Shown piece after piece: positions 23,421 through 34,400 of a DNA stretch of 64,000 nt. Made by a program: the position numbers and the translations under genes. A model generated the notes under the pieces. The model searched no databases. It had not been told where the DNA came from and saw only the letters and a program-made list of their open reading frames with translations. Each line of letters starts with the position of its first letter. The stretch's first letter is position 1. The DNA is from Tretioscincus oriximinensis (Eukaryota > Chordata > Lepidosauria > Squamata > Gymnophthalmidae), in assembly GCA_022410635.1 (NCBI GenBank), contig JAJVDF010000494.1:405618-469617 (forward strand), read 5' to 3'.

Positions 23421-23797
23421 CTTTACAGGAACTAATCGAGGAAAGAAAGTGTGGTACAGCTTGTTAAGTCAGTTACAGTTAATACAAATTACTGTGGGGT
23501 TATCCAGTCATGTAAAAATCCAAATGTCCACCTTGACCTTCCCCCTGCTGGGAACGTGGATGCTTTTCACTGTGCATGCTTGTGCTTCAGAAATCGTCCA
23601 GACACTTTTCTGTGCCCTACAGGTTATCACCTGCTCCGGTAGCTTCTTCATCGATCAATGATAGCATTACATCAATTAGTATGACAATTTGATCCAGTTG
23701 ACATTGTCCATTGTGAGAAATAGAGCATGGATGTTGAATTTCCAATGATCAATCAAGAGAAAAGGGTAATGATGTCTATGGCATTAAGTGAAGGAAT

Positions 23798-24592
23798 TGT
23801 TAGGATCCTTAGGTGTCAGCTGCACATTCAAGAAACCCTTGTAATTTAGAAAAGGCAGAAAGCAGGCCTCTAGCTGGAGAAAACAGATTCGACAGTTAGT
23901 CAAGAGAACAAGCTGTATAGTTTGATGGGGGTTTGCAACAAGATAAGTAACAACCAAAGGGGTGAATGAACAAAGGAGCCAACAAAGAACTTGGTTATGG
24001 GAGTTGAAAGGTCAATTCAGTGATTGACTGGCTCTATCTGTAGTATTTTATTTTATTTATTTATTTATTTGTATTTATATCCCGCCCTATACCCGAAGGT
24101 CTCAGGGCAGCCTACCATAGGATGGCACACATAGCTTTTGTTGCTTTCTCCACAACAGACACCCTGTGGAGTAGGTGTGGCTGAGAGAGTTCAAAGAACT
24201 GTAACTGGCCCAAGGTCACCCAGCTGGCTTCCTGGAGGAGTGGGGAATCAAACCGGGAGGCTACCAGATAAGAGTCCCACACTCTTGTATGATGATGCTT
24301 ACCAAAGAGTTCAGGTTTGGTGAGAACTTGCCATGATCGGAGAATGACCAATGAAAGTTAGGAATTTGGGAGTATAAAAGCAGGGGGTGTCTGTGTGTGC
24401 AGATTATTTTTTCGTGCCTCCATTGTATGCAGACACCCAACCCTGCAGGATCGTCCCCCTTCCCCTTTTCCTTTCTGTAACCCTTCATTGTCTGTCTTAT
24501 TTGATTATGTTAATAAATGTTTTATCAACCTTGGTGTAGTTTTATAGTCATTATGGGAGAGGGAGGGGCCCATCCTCCAATTATTTCTGACA
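23798..24592 (+). mobile_element. Solo LTR of an endogenous retrovirus-like element, split by a SINE
   Basis: Begins TGTTAG and ends CTGACA, an imperfect inverted repeat of LTR type. Inside are a CCAAT box (ACCAATGAAAG near 24346), a TATA box (GTATAAAAGCAGG near 24372) and AATAAA near 24511, in the order of an LTR promoter and polyadenylation signal. A family A SINE interrupts it. No internal viral genes are present. A target duplication is not evident. Confidence 0.5.
24041..24297 (-). mobile_element. tRNA-derived SINE, family A, inserted in an LTR
   Basis: Reverse-oriented copy: ATTTATTTATTTATTTG tail, CCGCCCTATACCCGAAGG, GCTTTCTCCACAACAGACAC, then AATCAAACCGGGAGGC (box B reversed) and AGATAAGAGTCCCACACTCT. 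The extreme 5' head is missing. It is younger than the LTR it interrupts. Confidence 0.85.
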
Positions 24593-25291
24593 TCCATCAA
24601 CAAAGTTCCTTGAATAGACTTGTCAGTAATAGAAGAACAACTGTGGGTTATTCTATGCATAAGAATTTTCAGGGAGAAAATGTGGCTTGTTTGGAAGTAA
24701 ATATGTTTTTCTGTTTGATTTCACTAATTATAATGGAGGTTTTTAAGGCCAGGCAAATAAATGCCAAAGAGGAAAAAGGAGAAGGAAAACAGATTTGGAA
24801 GCCGAAGCCTTCCCCTCCCTGCAGTGTTTTCCTGTCAGCTATTCAATTGTTTGGGTTATGTTTACTCGTCATTACAGATCTCTTTGTTAAGGGATAATGT
24901 TGATCTCATTCCTTATCCCAGGAAAGATAAAGCTCTGTTTTTTCTTTCCACATCTGCACAGGGCAGATCTCCAACTTCACATTCCGGGTTCATTTTTGAA
25001 TATATTTGTTACTAACTTTTGACAACATTACAGTTGTATTTTTGTAAACTACATTTTAAAATTGAGTGCTAGGTTTTCCTTCTTCAAAACAAATTTCACA
25101 TGATGACAGAAAAAGTGTTCTAGCTATTCTTTTGAAGTGTTAGTTACTAATGTTCTCATATTATATGAAATGGCACGATGAGGCAGGATTTGGGGAGGTG
25201 ACCATTAGACTAGTGGATAAGCCTGTTGCATGCATTTGGGTGCATTGAATATAATAGACTCTAAAATGAACTGAAGGTGGATTATAAATTT
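24593..25291. other. Intergenic, nothing recognised
   Basis: No gene signal or named repeat seen between the LTR and the next inverted-repeat element. Confidence 0.4.
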
Positions 25292-25462
25292 GCCCTTGGG
25301 CACACCTAAATTTTAATACAGTTTCACTCCACTTTTAGAAGGAAAGAACCCATGAACAAAGGGGATAACTTGGGAAGAAAATTACTATTCACTCTGCTGA
25401 TGTGTTCTGCCAGTTTGAAAATGGAATGAAACTGCATTTAAACTTGGGTGTGACCAGGGCCC
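25292..25462. mobile_element. MITE with about 38-base inverted ends
   Basis: Left end GGGCACACCTAAATTTTAAT, then ACAGTTTCACTCCA. The right end reverse-complemented reads GGTCACACCCAAGTTTAAAT, then GCAGTTTCATTCCA. The CACAC near the tip suggests a PIF/Harbinger relative. Target duplication unclear. Confidence 0.65.
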
Positions 25463-25499
25463 TTATCACTTTTTTCCTTTTTTTGTATCNAGCTTCAGT

Positions 25500-26330
25500 C
25501 CATTTTTAGAGTGGCCATCTGTGATGTCATACTGTCAGGGCAGTATGCTCCACAAAACCTAATGCTGGTAACCCCACCAGTCTACCTTAGCATACTTTAT
25601 TAACTGAAGCAAACCATATTACATATTTCTCCAAGACTTTCTGGGTTCAGTAATATTCCCATGTCCCGCTCACATCCAAGGTCTTAACCTTTTCACACAG
25701 TGTCCTGTGTCTGTCTTCTTAGTGAGGCCCCTGGCCCATTAGTCAATCTTCTATTAATTTACCAGAAGACATTTTATCACCAGGCTGTGATGAAAATGAT
25801 TGAAATCACTCAGGTGAGTTCTTCCAAAACAAAAAGGATTTATCATGACATAACGCTGAGGTAAAATGTATTAACGTTGTTTATCATTCAAGGGATTGCC
25901 CCTTTAATAACTCAAACTGTTTGCAAAAGTTCAACCAATGTTCTTTAAGTCTCTGTTAAGTACAAACAAAAACATCTATCACAGGTAAGAAGTATCCTGG
26001 CAAAGGTACTCACAATCCCGTGACACACCTTCCCTCCTTCCCCTGTTACCACAGGTTCCTAGCTATACTACCCTTCAAGGTCTGAGCATGCAAGAAACTG
26101 ACCCCTTGCTCCCCCTTGCTATCTGCAAGTCCCAGAACAAAAAGCNTCCTCTCTTGACTCTGCCTCTTTTTATATGGTCTCCACAGTCCTTATCTGAAGC
26201 CTAATTGGCTCTCCTCCAGGGCTCTCTCCTCCTCAGCAGATGGGGAAGCCATGCCTTTCCCAAGGCTCCAGCCTTCCCCCCTCCCAAAGGAAAGCATAGA
26301 ACAATACATACAAATCTATATTTTGAACCA
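25500..26330 (-). mobile_element. Possible LTR-like, promoter-bearing repeat
   Basis: On the minus strand a CCAAT (near 26203) is followed by CATATAAAAAG (near 26170), and far downstream there is AGTTAATAAAGTATGC (near 25605). This is the layout of an LTR of 700-800 bases. There is no second copy in the window and no defined ends, so it could be unique intergenic DNA. Confidence 0.3.
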
Positions 26331-28144
26331 TGGACACCACACTGTCTCTAACTTGGGATTCTGCAATCCCAATTGATCAGACATTCCTAGTATCTATATC
26401 CAAGATGCTGTTGGCTACAGGAATCTTTGTAGGTTTCTGTTACAGCTGTAACAGATTGCTGGTTACATTATATTGCTGTTTTTATTATATCTGGGGATGG
26501 GTCTTACAAGGAAAGTCTTCAGGATACCGTAAAATGATTTTGTAAATGCACTTCAGCTTATCCCTTGAGTCTCAAATTTACACTCAAAGTAAAAAGAAGA
26601 CAGATTACAATGTTACAATTTACAATGTGCTAAATATTGACAAAATGATAAATGTATTTTCTCTTGTCAGGCTGGTATGTGCAGCAGCATGTAGCACCTA
26701 GCAAACAGAATCAGGTTACTCAGAATTTTGACATCCACTCAAGAATCCACGTGCTGGAATTATGAGCTTTATATTTGCTGTTATAGTTAGCAGTTAGTAA
26801 TGAACAGCATCAGTTATAATTCCAAGAAGAGGAGGAGGAAAGCTGGGATCTCACTCATGGGCTGTATCTCTCCAAACGATATGAACTGTATGTGAGTGAT
26901 AATTCACATGCAGATTACTAATAAAACACATTTGGGGAATGCCAAAATAAAGTACACATTACCTTGACTAAAAACTAGAATAGTTGAAGAATTCTTGTGA
27001 AAACACATGGCCCTCACCTTGAAAGTCTTTGCTACTTTTACAATATGCGGAAATAACTGAAGCGCTGTATCTCTATTAGGGGTAAAAGGCGTGCTGATGT
27101 TGTATCAGTCAGTGTTGGCCACACTCATTTTCCATTTATTCCAAATGGAAAATGGTGTGGCCACACATTGTTAGCACAGCAACACAGTGCCTAAGATTTG
27201 TTCTCCTAGAAACTGTCAAAAGNGCAGGTTAAAGCAATTTGCATTAACTCTGCAGTGGTGATGGTTTGTTATGCACCAATCGGACAGCATCAGCTACCTG
27301 ATCGGTGGCTAGTCCTTGGGGGTCTTTTGGCACCTCACAGTAGTGGGGGAAATCTCTGCAGATCCCCTGCCATTGCTGTTGACTTTTGCCAGCAATTTAA
27401 TTTCTCCAACATTGCTCCAGAATGGAAAATTTAAATTGCTGTCAAAAGGAAGATATCTCCCTGGCATAGTCTCAATCTTTGGGGGTGCTTCTGGTTCTGC
27501 TAGGAGTTAGAAGATCCAAGAATTGTTCNTCTTAAGAGTACAAAAAACCAGGAAACACATGGCTCAGCTTGTGCTCCTTTCCCTGCCCAGTCAGGCTGCA
27601 AAAATTGGGCAAAATGGGGCTGGGAAGGANTGAGAACAGCAAGGTGAATTTGATTCATGTCACTGTTTTCCCAACTGCATCTTCTCACCCATTTGGGATG
27701 GGTCCAAGATTATCCATACTAAATGTACATCCACTCAATTATACTTTACAGAAATGATGGAGTTATGATAGGGTTACTACAAAAAATGGGTTGGGAGTTT
27801 TGCAGCTTTACTGGATGTGAAAAAGTAATCCCCCTTCCCTTATAAACTACCTGCTGAAGATTCCAATATCTTCACTCATTAAAGTTGCAAAACTCCTCTT
27901 CAAGTTTTTTGTGGTAAGCTTATGTTAGGAACAAGGATTGTAATGGTAGCCTTAGAGCAAGAATAGCATCTTCTAAATGATTTTAGCATAGGATAGCTTT
28001 GGTTTTCAGATTGAGTGTAGTTTCATAAAAGATAGCGCAGAACACACAGTATCCTGGAATGCAAAAATAGATTTTTTTTATTTTTTTTTAAAAAAATCAG
28101 AATTAAAACAGGGTTTAGAAAATGATTTTGCATTTTAATAATAA
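26331..28144. other. Intergenic, downstream of ZDHHC11
   Basis: Beyond the ZDHHC11 polyadenylation signal. It holds the hairpin at 27116-27163 and a T-rich/A-rich stretch at 28067-28097. No exon recognised; extra 3' exons of alternative ZDHHC11 transcripts cannot be ruled out. Confidence 0.45.
27116..27163. repeat. Near-perfect hairpin
   Basis: TGGCCACACTCATTTTCCAT (start of the left arm) pairs with the reverse complement at 27143-27163. Arms are 22 and 21 bases with one extra T, and the loop is five bases. It could be a short MITE core or the scar of one. Confidence 0.8.
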
Positions 28145-28463
28145 CATCTACAGAGAAATATACATTTATTGGAGGAATACAATCTACCTAATTTGGATCT
28201 TCTTGACACCATGCCATTTTTAAGATACATTTGATTAAGGATTGTTACACCTATTGGCAGCTCTGAAGAATGATCTNCAAAACGTGTATTTTGAAATATT
28301 CTGTTAGCTATTTGCCACATACTTGCCAATCATTCTTATCTTCCTTTATAACAATGTCTGTTGCTTAAGGCCAGCAGTACTTTCCTGAAAATGCTCCCAC
28401 TGGAGGCATCTCTGGAGAAGATTATCATTTCTAAAGCTTTTCCCGATTATGTGGAATTAGGCA
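28145..28463 (-). other. ZDHHC11: ZDHHC11 3' untranslated region
   Basis: Follows the stop codon in the last exon for about 300 bases and includes an AATAAA signal (28170-28165). The end is estimated at about 20 bases past the signal. No transcript evidence was available. Confidence 0.5.
28165..28170 (-). terminator. ZDHHC11: Candidate polyadenylation signal of ZDHHC11
   Basis: TTTATT on the plus strand is AATAAA on the minus strand, about 295 bases after the ZDHHC11 stop. It is the first canonical signal I see in the expected place. Confidence 0.5.
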
Positions 28464-28472
28464 TCAAGTACC
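28464..28472 (-). CDS. ZDHHC11: ZDHHC11 terminal coding exon (Gly-Thr-stop)
   Basis: A strong acceptor, with a pyrimidine-rich tract ending TTTGCTTTCTAG, is followed by GGT ACT TGA in the phase left by the previous exon. The protein therefore ends SLQGT. An AATAAA signal about 295 bases on supports this as the last exon. An alternative downstream exon giving a longer tail is possible. Confidence 0.5.
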   Translation of the reverse strand, partial: GT

Positions 28473-31400
28473 CTAGAAAGCAAAACAGAAAATATTTTTT
28501 CTCTGAAAGGCTACTTTGAGTTGAAATAGGATTTTCAGCAGTCATGTCACTCTATGCATCTGATGATATAGGCTTAGTCTACAAATGCTCATGCAACTAT
28601 TTTTTTCTCTATTAGGTCACTGAAAATAAATGTTAGTAAGGGTAATGGAAAAGTAAGACACTGTTAAGGCTGCAGTTATACCCAAAGCCTTAAGAAAGTA
28701 GACCTTTTAGAGCATAACCAACATGGAAGCCCTTTCATGGTGCAAAAGTACATGTCAGTAACTCACTAAATTTCAGTAAAATAGATTTGAATGGGTAAGG
28801 AAACTTATGTAATACCATTTTAGTTACAGAATGTTAGTCAAAACTTTCTGCTCATTTTTGGAAGCAAGATCCTGGCTCCTAAGGCATGCTATGGAGGAGG
28901 ACTGATTCTACCTGCATTGTTACATGATGCAAAATTCAGACATAGCGTAAAAAGCATCTCTGAGGTTGAATATTGAATGACAGAGACTCTAGGATAGGAA
29001 GGATAAAAAAATTACTTGTAGTGACTCCNTTATGTAAGATGTCTCTGATCCTGTTGTTGTACTTGTTTCTTGAGAGAGAGTTTGTTGCTTAGGCCGACGC
29101 TGAGTCCTGAATTCATATGTATTCATCTTCTTGCTTACTGCATACATGGAAATTATTTGGGCTATTAAATTTATAAAATTGTACTTTCAAGAAGCTCTTC
29201 AGTCTATACAGATGTCATCTTAACCTTATTTAATTAATCAAAATATGTTGGAGTTAACTTCTCCAGAATTAAAAAAAAATCTAAATTTCTTTCAGCATAA
29301 CTCTAGTAGTTCTCTAGAACTAACCATGGATGGGCAAAATTGGACACTTTCTGGACACTTTCCTTCACATGGATCAATAATTTGTTCTGTTTAGTTAACT
29401 GGATTTTATAACATGCATAATTTAAAAATAAATTCCAGAAAATTAACTGAACTGAGGAAATTCTAAAGGTATTATGTTTCAGAGTTTCACTGACTGGTAC
29501 CAGCATCTTTTGGTTCACATAATTATTCATTGTCCAAAGATTTCTTCAATATCTCTAACAGTGGTCTTCCCTGATCCTGTTCATAGTCACATTGGCAAAT
29601 GAAAGCATTTTGATTTTGGAACTGCCTGCTTTAAGAGATTCTGGGAAAACATGGATAGCAAATAATTTTATTATATTGTTCTTTGAGGTGCACTAGGCAC
29701 TCTCACACTATTGTTTAGATATCTTCATTGTGCTGGCCTCTGACTGAGGGAGCAGTGTTCCCCTTCTCATAAATACACTACTATATTTTAATCCAAACGG
29801 TTTTATCTGGTTATGTAGGGATTTTATTATCGTCTGCCCTGAGTTCTTTGGGTACAGGGCAGAACAGAAATATAAGCAAACATACAAGTAGTTTGAAGCA
29901 TCTATCAGAAAAGCTCATACCACATAATATAAATAATGTCTATATGCCAGTGCAACCATGCATGAAATAAACTTGGACTTTGGCACTGAACTTCCCAAAT
30001 TGGGATGGCTTGTAGCTTAAATCATCAGAGAAACATTGCATGCAATCAACTCAAGTACAGCCTAATGGTCACAAGGAGATCTGGGAGTATGCCAAGTTCA
30101 TTCCCCAAAAAACAAGGTAAGATAAGCAGTGAGACAATCCACAGACATGGATGGGTGGATGGATGGATATATGAATGAATGGGTGGATAAGCTGGCAAGG
30201 AGAAGCTTATTTGAGATTTGTTTTACTCACAGAGGTAAAGATGAAAGAATAATAAATACATAAGGAGAAGAAAAGATGCAGATCCTAAAACCATAGTTAG
30301 TGCTGCTACGACAAGAAGTCCAATTCCTGACATTTCTACTGGAGCAAGAGGAAGAAATGCCAACCAGGTATCATTTCCAGTACCTAATTGGATTTAAAAA
30401 AATGGGGAAAATAGTTTCATTCACATTTCAGTTACATGATATATCATTAAAAAGTACCATAGATGCACTTTTCTGATGATACAATCACATTTCAAAAAGT
30501 TATTTTCCAAAAGGTGATCCTACTGTNACTGACAGTCATATTAAACACAACAAATGAAATTTACTTACTTTCATCCTTAGTTAACAGAAAAATTTAAATT
30601 TCTTGAACTCATTCCAGTATTTACCTTTAAGTAACAAGTAAATCAACGCCTAACATTTTTTACTGATTTAAAAACTGATATTTCTTATTTAAAAGTAGCA
30701 GAAGTGTTATTGATAGGACAAACCTAAATATTTGAATAATAACTGTTGTTGATATTTCCTCATTAAAGTGTTTAGGAACAGAATATGTAGTTATACTGTC
30801 CCTGATATTTTGTAGATTTACATTTATAACCATTACAACTGGAAATTGTCAANCAACACAAAATTGTGTGTTCTATAGCTTTTAAACACCAACACAGATG
30901 CACGTCTTATCATCATTCACAGGTTCCAGAAGACTTGCAAGGTCCCTTGAAACTGCAAGGGAGTAGATTTAGATTAGATATCAGAAAAAACTTTCTAACN
31001 GTCAGGGTGATAAACCAGTGGAACAGTTTGCCACAGCGGGTGGTGAGTTCGCCTTCCCTGAAGTCTTCAAATAGAGACTGGACATTCATCTGTCTGGGAT
31101 GGTTTAATGAATCCTGCATTGAGCAGGGGGTTGGACCCGATGACCCTGGAGGTCCCTTCCAACTCTATGATTCTATGACCTGGGGAAGATCAATTTGGAC
31201 ATTTCTACTAACAAAAGCTCTCTTTCATTTTATAACGTATCCAACANAAGCATGTTAGGGGATCTAAATTCTTGACTCTGTGAAACTGAGCATGTGATCT
31301 GAACAGAGGTTTGCATATCATAGAATCATAAAACCATAGAGTTGGAAGGGACCCTCCAGACACATTTTCTAATATCTAATTTGTATCTACTTCCATGCAG

Positions 31401-34400
31401 TTTCATCCTGTAGCTTCTAGTCCTACCATGTGCAAATGAAAACAGGGTTGCAACCATGTTTTATTATGAATGTTTAAAGGATCTAGGGATATTAGACTAA
31501 GAGGAAACCTGCATATTTCTAGTGTCATCATATTCTCAGCTTCATCTCCAGTCTTATACAAGCTAAAACTGTACACTTCCTTTGAGTTTTTTTACCAGTT
31601 AATTTTTCTCATGTTGTAAGATAAAATAGTTTTTATAATCTCCCATTTATATTTTCTAAATGGAATGACAAATGTATCCAAGAAACAACAATAAAAGTAA
31701 TTGTTGTCCAGATTTTAAGTCACGTCTCTCTTGAACCAGGTTCCTTAGTCTTTCATATCCTCCTGAAGTCTGGCCAAGCTCATATTTGTTGCCCCCGTGA
31801 CTACCTCGCTTTCAGCTTCCTTCTTCTGCTTTCAATCTTTCCTAGCCTTAGAGTCTGTTCTAGTGAATCCTATCTTAAAATTCTTTTTTTGTACAATTAC
31901 TAAAAGTATAGGACTCCTATCCCATGGCTACCCTACTATTGTCCCAACCTTATAAAGACTGTGTGAAGAGATATTTCTCAAATGTATACCCACTACACCA
32001 ATTAGGACTGTGTTTGAGATGTTAATATGTTAACATCCATTTCAGCAAACACTTGGTTAGCATTTCTTTGTTATTAGTCACAGTGGAGAAAAAAGAATTT
32101 AATTGAGTAAAAAAGTACTTTCAAACTGGGGAGATGTTCGCAGTTTTTCTGGATTCACAAAATACTGGATACAGATATATATCATCAGCAATATTATCAT
32201 GAAGATTCCAACAGCTGCAGAAGCAACTGCATTGAAGAAATACCTATTTGAGCACAAACAGAAAGATTTTAATCAGATGGCTAAATCTGTGACAGGGATC
32301 CACAATTAAAACCTGATTGAACTATGAGCATCTAATGTACTAAAGATGGAAAACCCTTTTGTTGTCTTTAATAGTTATAGATGAATACAGACTGAATACA
32401 CCCTACATCCAACCAAAAGGCTAGTAGGAGCTAATAATCAAAAATCCATTTGTTTTAAAAATTCATTTAAAAATGCTTCAGTCTATTGGGATTGACTATG
32501 GCCAAATTGCTATTACTCCTGGTCCCAACAGCAAAAATTGGCCATAAGTGTGTGGATGAGCTGCCACCCACAAAATGTTAATAATTTCTTCTATTTGGGA
32601 CCAACAGGTAGAAGAACATCAAAAGGCTTCTGGACAAGTCACAATGACAATTTCTTAATTTCCTTTTCTACTTGTTGAATACCCAACACAGGTGATTCTA
32701 AACTATCTTCTTCTGCCTGCCAGCAATGTTACAGTAAACGCTGCAATGCAGATGAACTATGAACATTTCCCTGTTGATTTTCTCCCCGCATTCTTTCTGA
32801 CTCCTTCAAAAATCCACCTTAGATCTGGTCACATATGAACTTTAAACTGTCTTCAGTCCTGAACAATTAATCTGAGTTTTTTTCTTGCTTGGTCAAGATT
32901 TTTTTTAGTTCAGTTTTTAAGAATGGAAGATTGGTTAAAAGAACGTATGTGATTAGGGCTCTCTTTATATACAATAACAGCCTATAACGTTTTTCGGCAA
33001 AGTTGTTCACAAACACAAATATTCCTAAGGAATCGGTCACACATGGAAATGGGTGATGGATCCTTCTTCGTTGGCATCTTATGTCATGGTCATACAAATA
33101 TTGGTATTCAGTCCATTTCTTCAGGACTGAGGATAGTTTAAAATCACATGCGGGACCAGGATTAACAGTTTTTCTTAGTAGAATTAAGAATTTTCCCAAC
33201 AAGAATCTATTACCTTACCAGTAGTTTCTGCTTCCAACACAGTTATTTAGCCAATTACAGTGGTGATCGTAGTCCACAATACACTTGTTACAAGTACTGC
33301 AATGTTTAGTTTTGGGCCCTCTAGAGGAAAAAAAACATTTATTATATGAACTAAATTCTGCTTTTCTCAAACTAACCTCAAACCCCACCAAAGATTTTCT
33401 ATGACGTTCAAGTGAGGTGACTACGATGAACACTTGAGAATCTTCCAGGACTTTTTCTGAAAGCAGGCCTTGGTGGACTTTGAGGTATGACTGGGATCAT
33501 TGTCTTATTGAAAGATCTAGAAAACTTTATCTTCCTCACAGATATGACATTTCTCTAGGATGGCCTGATATACTTGATTGAATCCATCATACCTTCTACA
33601 CACTGCAAGTTTGCAGAGACAGAGGAGGCAGAACAGAATCTGCAAACTGCTCTGTCAAGCGATGAAACAAAAATGGAACTTTTCAGTCTACAGAATAGAA
33701 TCCCAAAATTGTTCTAAAGAGTAATGAAACAAAACTAGAATCTCCATGCCTCTGGGTAGGCTGCATGTCTGGAGGGGGGAAAATGAAGCATACACTGAAA
33801 AGAACATCCTGCCTTGTAGGGATGGTGGCCATCTCACAGCTGATGGTTGGTCAAACCCAGGTCAGAAAAGAGGTCACGTGTGAAAGCTTAGCATAGGTAT
33901 TGTTCAAGCTTCGTAAATCATAGAGCCTTTTAGTAGGCCTCTGAAGTTAACTAGAGTTCAGGATATTTTGGCAGTGTATGTTAAGATAATTAGGATGACC
34001 CTTTACCTATTACTATCAGTTTCCTTTCCCGGTCACCTCTTAAAATTTCTCTCAAGAACTGTGTCTAATTATCTGAGTTTGTCAATGTTCACATTTACGT
34101 AAGTGCGCATAACAATAAAGGGTTTTACTTTCTCTTCTCTTTTCACCCTAGCTGTGATGCAAGTTTGTCCTTGACACCCCCAACTCTTCACTGCCTACAG
34201 ACAATCATGGTAGGGGCTTGGTGATGCTTTGAGGCAGTTTTTGTTCTTCTAGTACTGGAGTGTCCAGCGTAAAGGCACTTGCTATGAAAGGGGTAAATAA
34301 TTCAAAAACTGTAGTAGCCATTAAGGCTTGCACTGATTGACCTAATTGTTGCCATTAGTAATTTTCAATAAGATTTTGCCACTCTGCTGAACATTATGCA

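Noticed and set aside
32867..33202. 111-codon minus-strand frame as an extra ZDHHC11 exon
   Set aside because: Exon 3 (ending TG) joins exon 4 (starting G) directly to restore tryptophan and align with the human protein, leaving no place for it.
33321..33433. Upstream extension of the ZDHHC11 DHHC exon
   Set aside because: The frame stays open by chance into a Tc1 relic; the CTCTAG acceptor at 33320 and the split valine codon fix the true exon edge.
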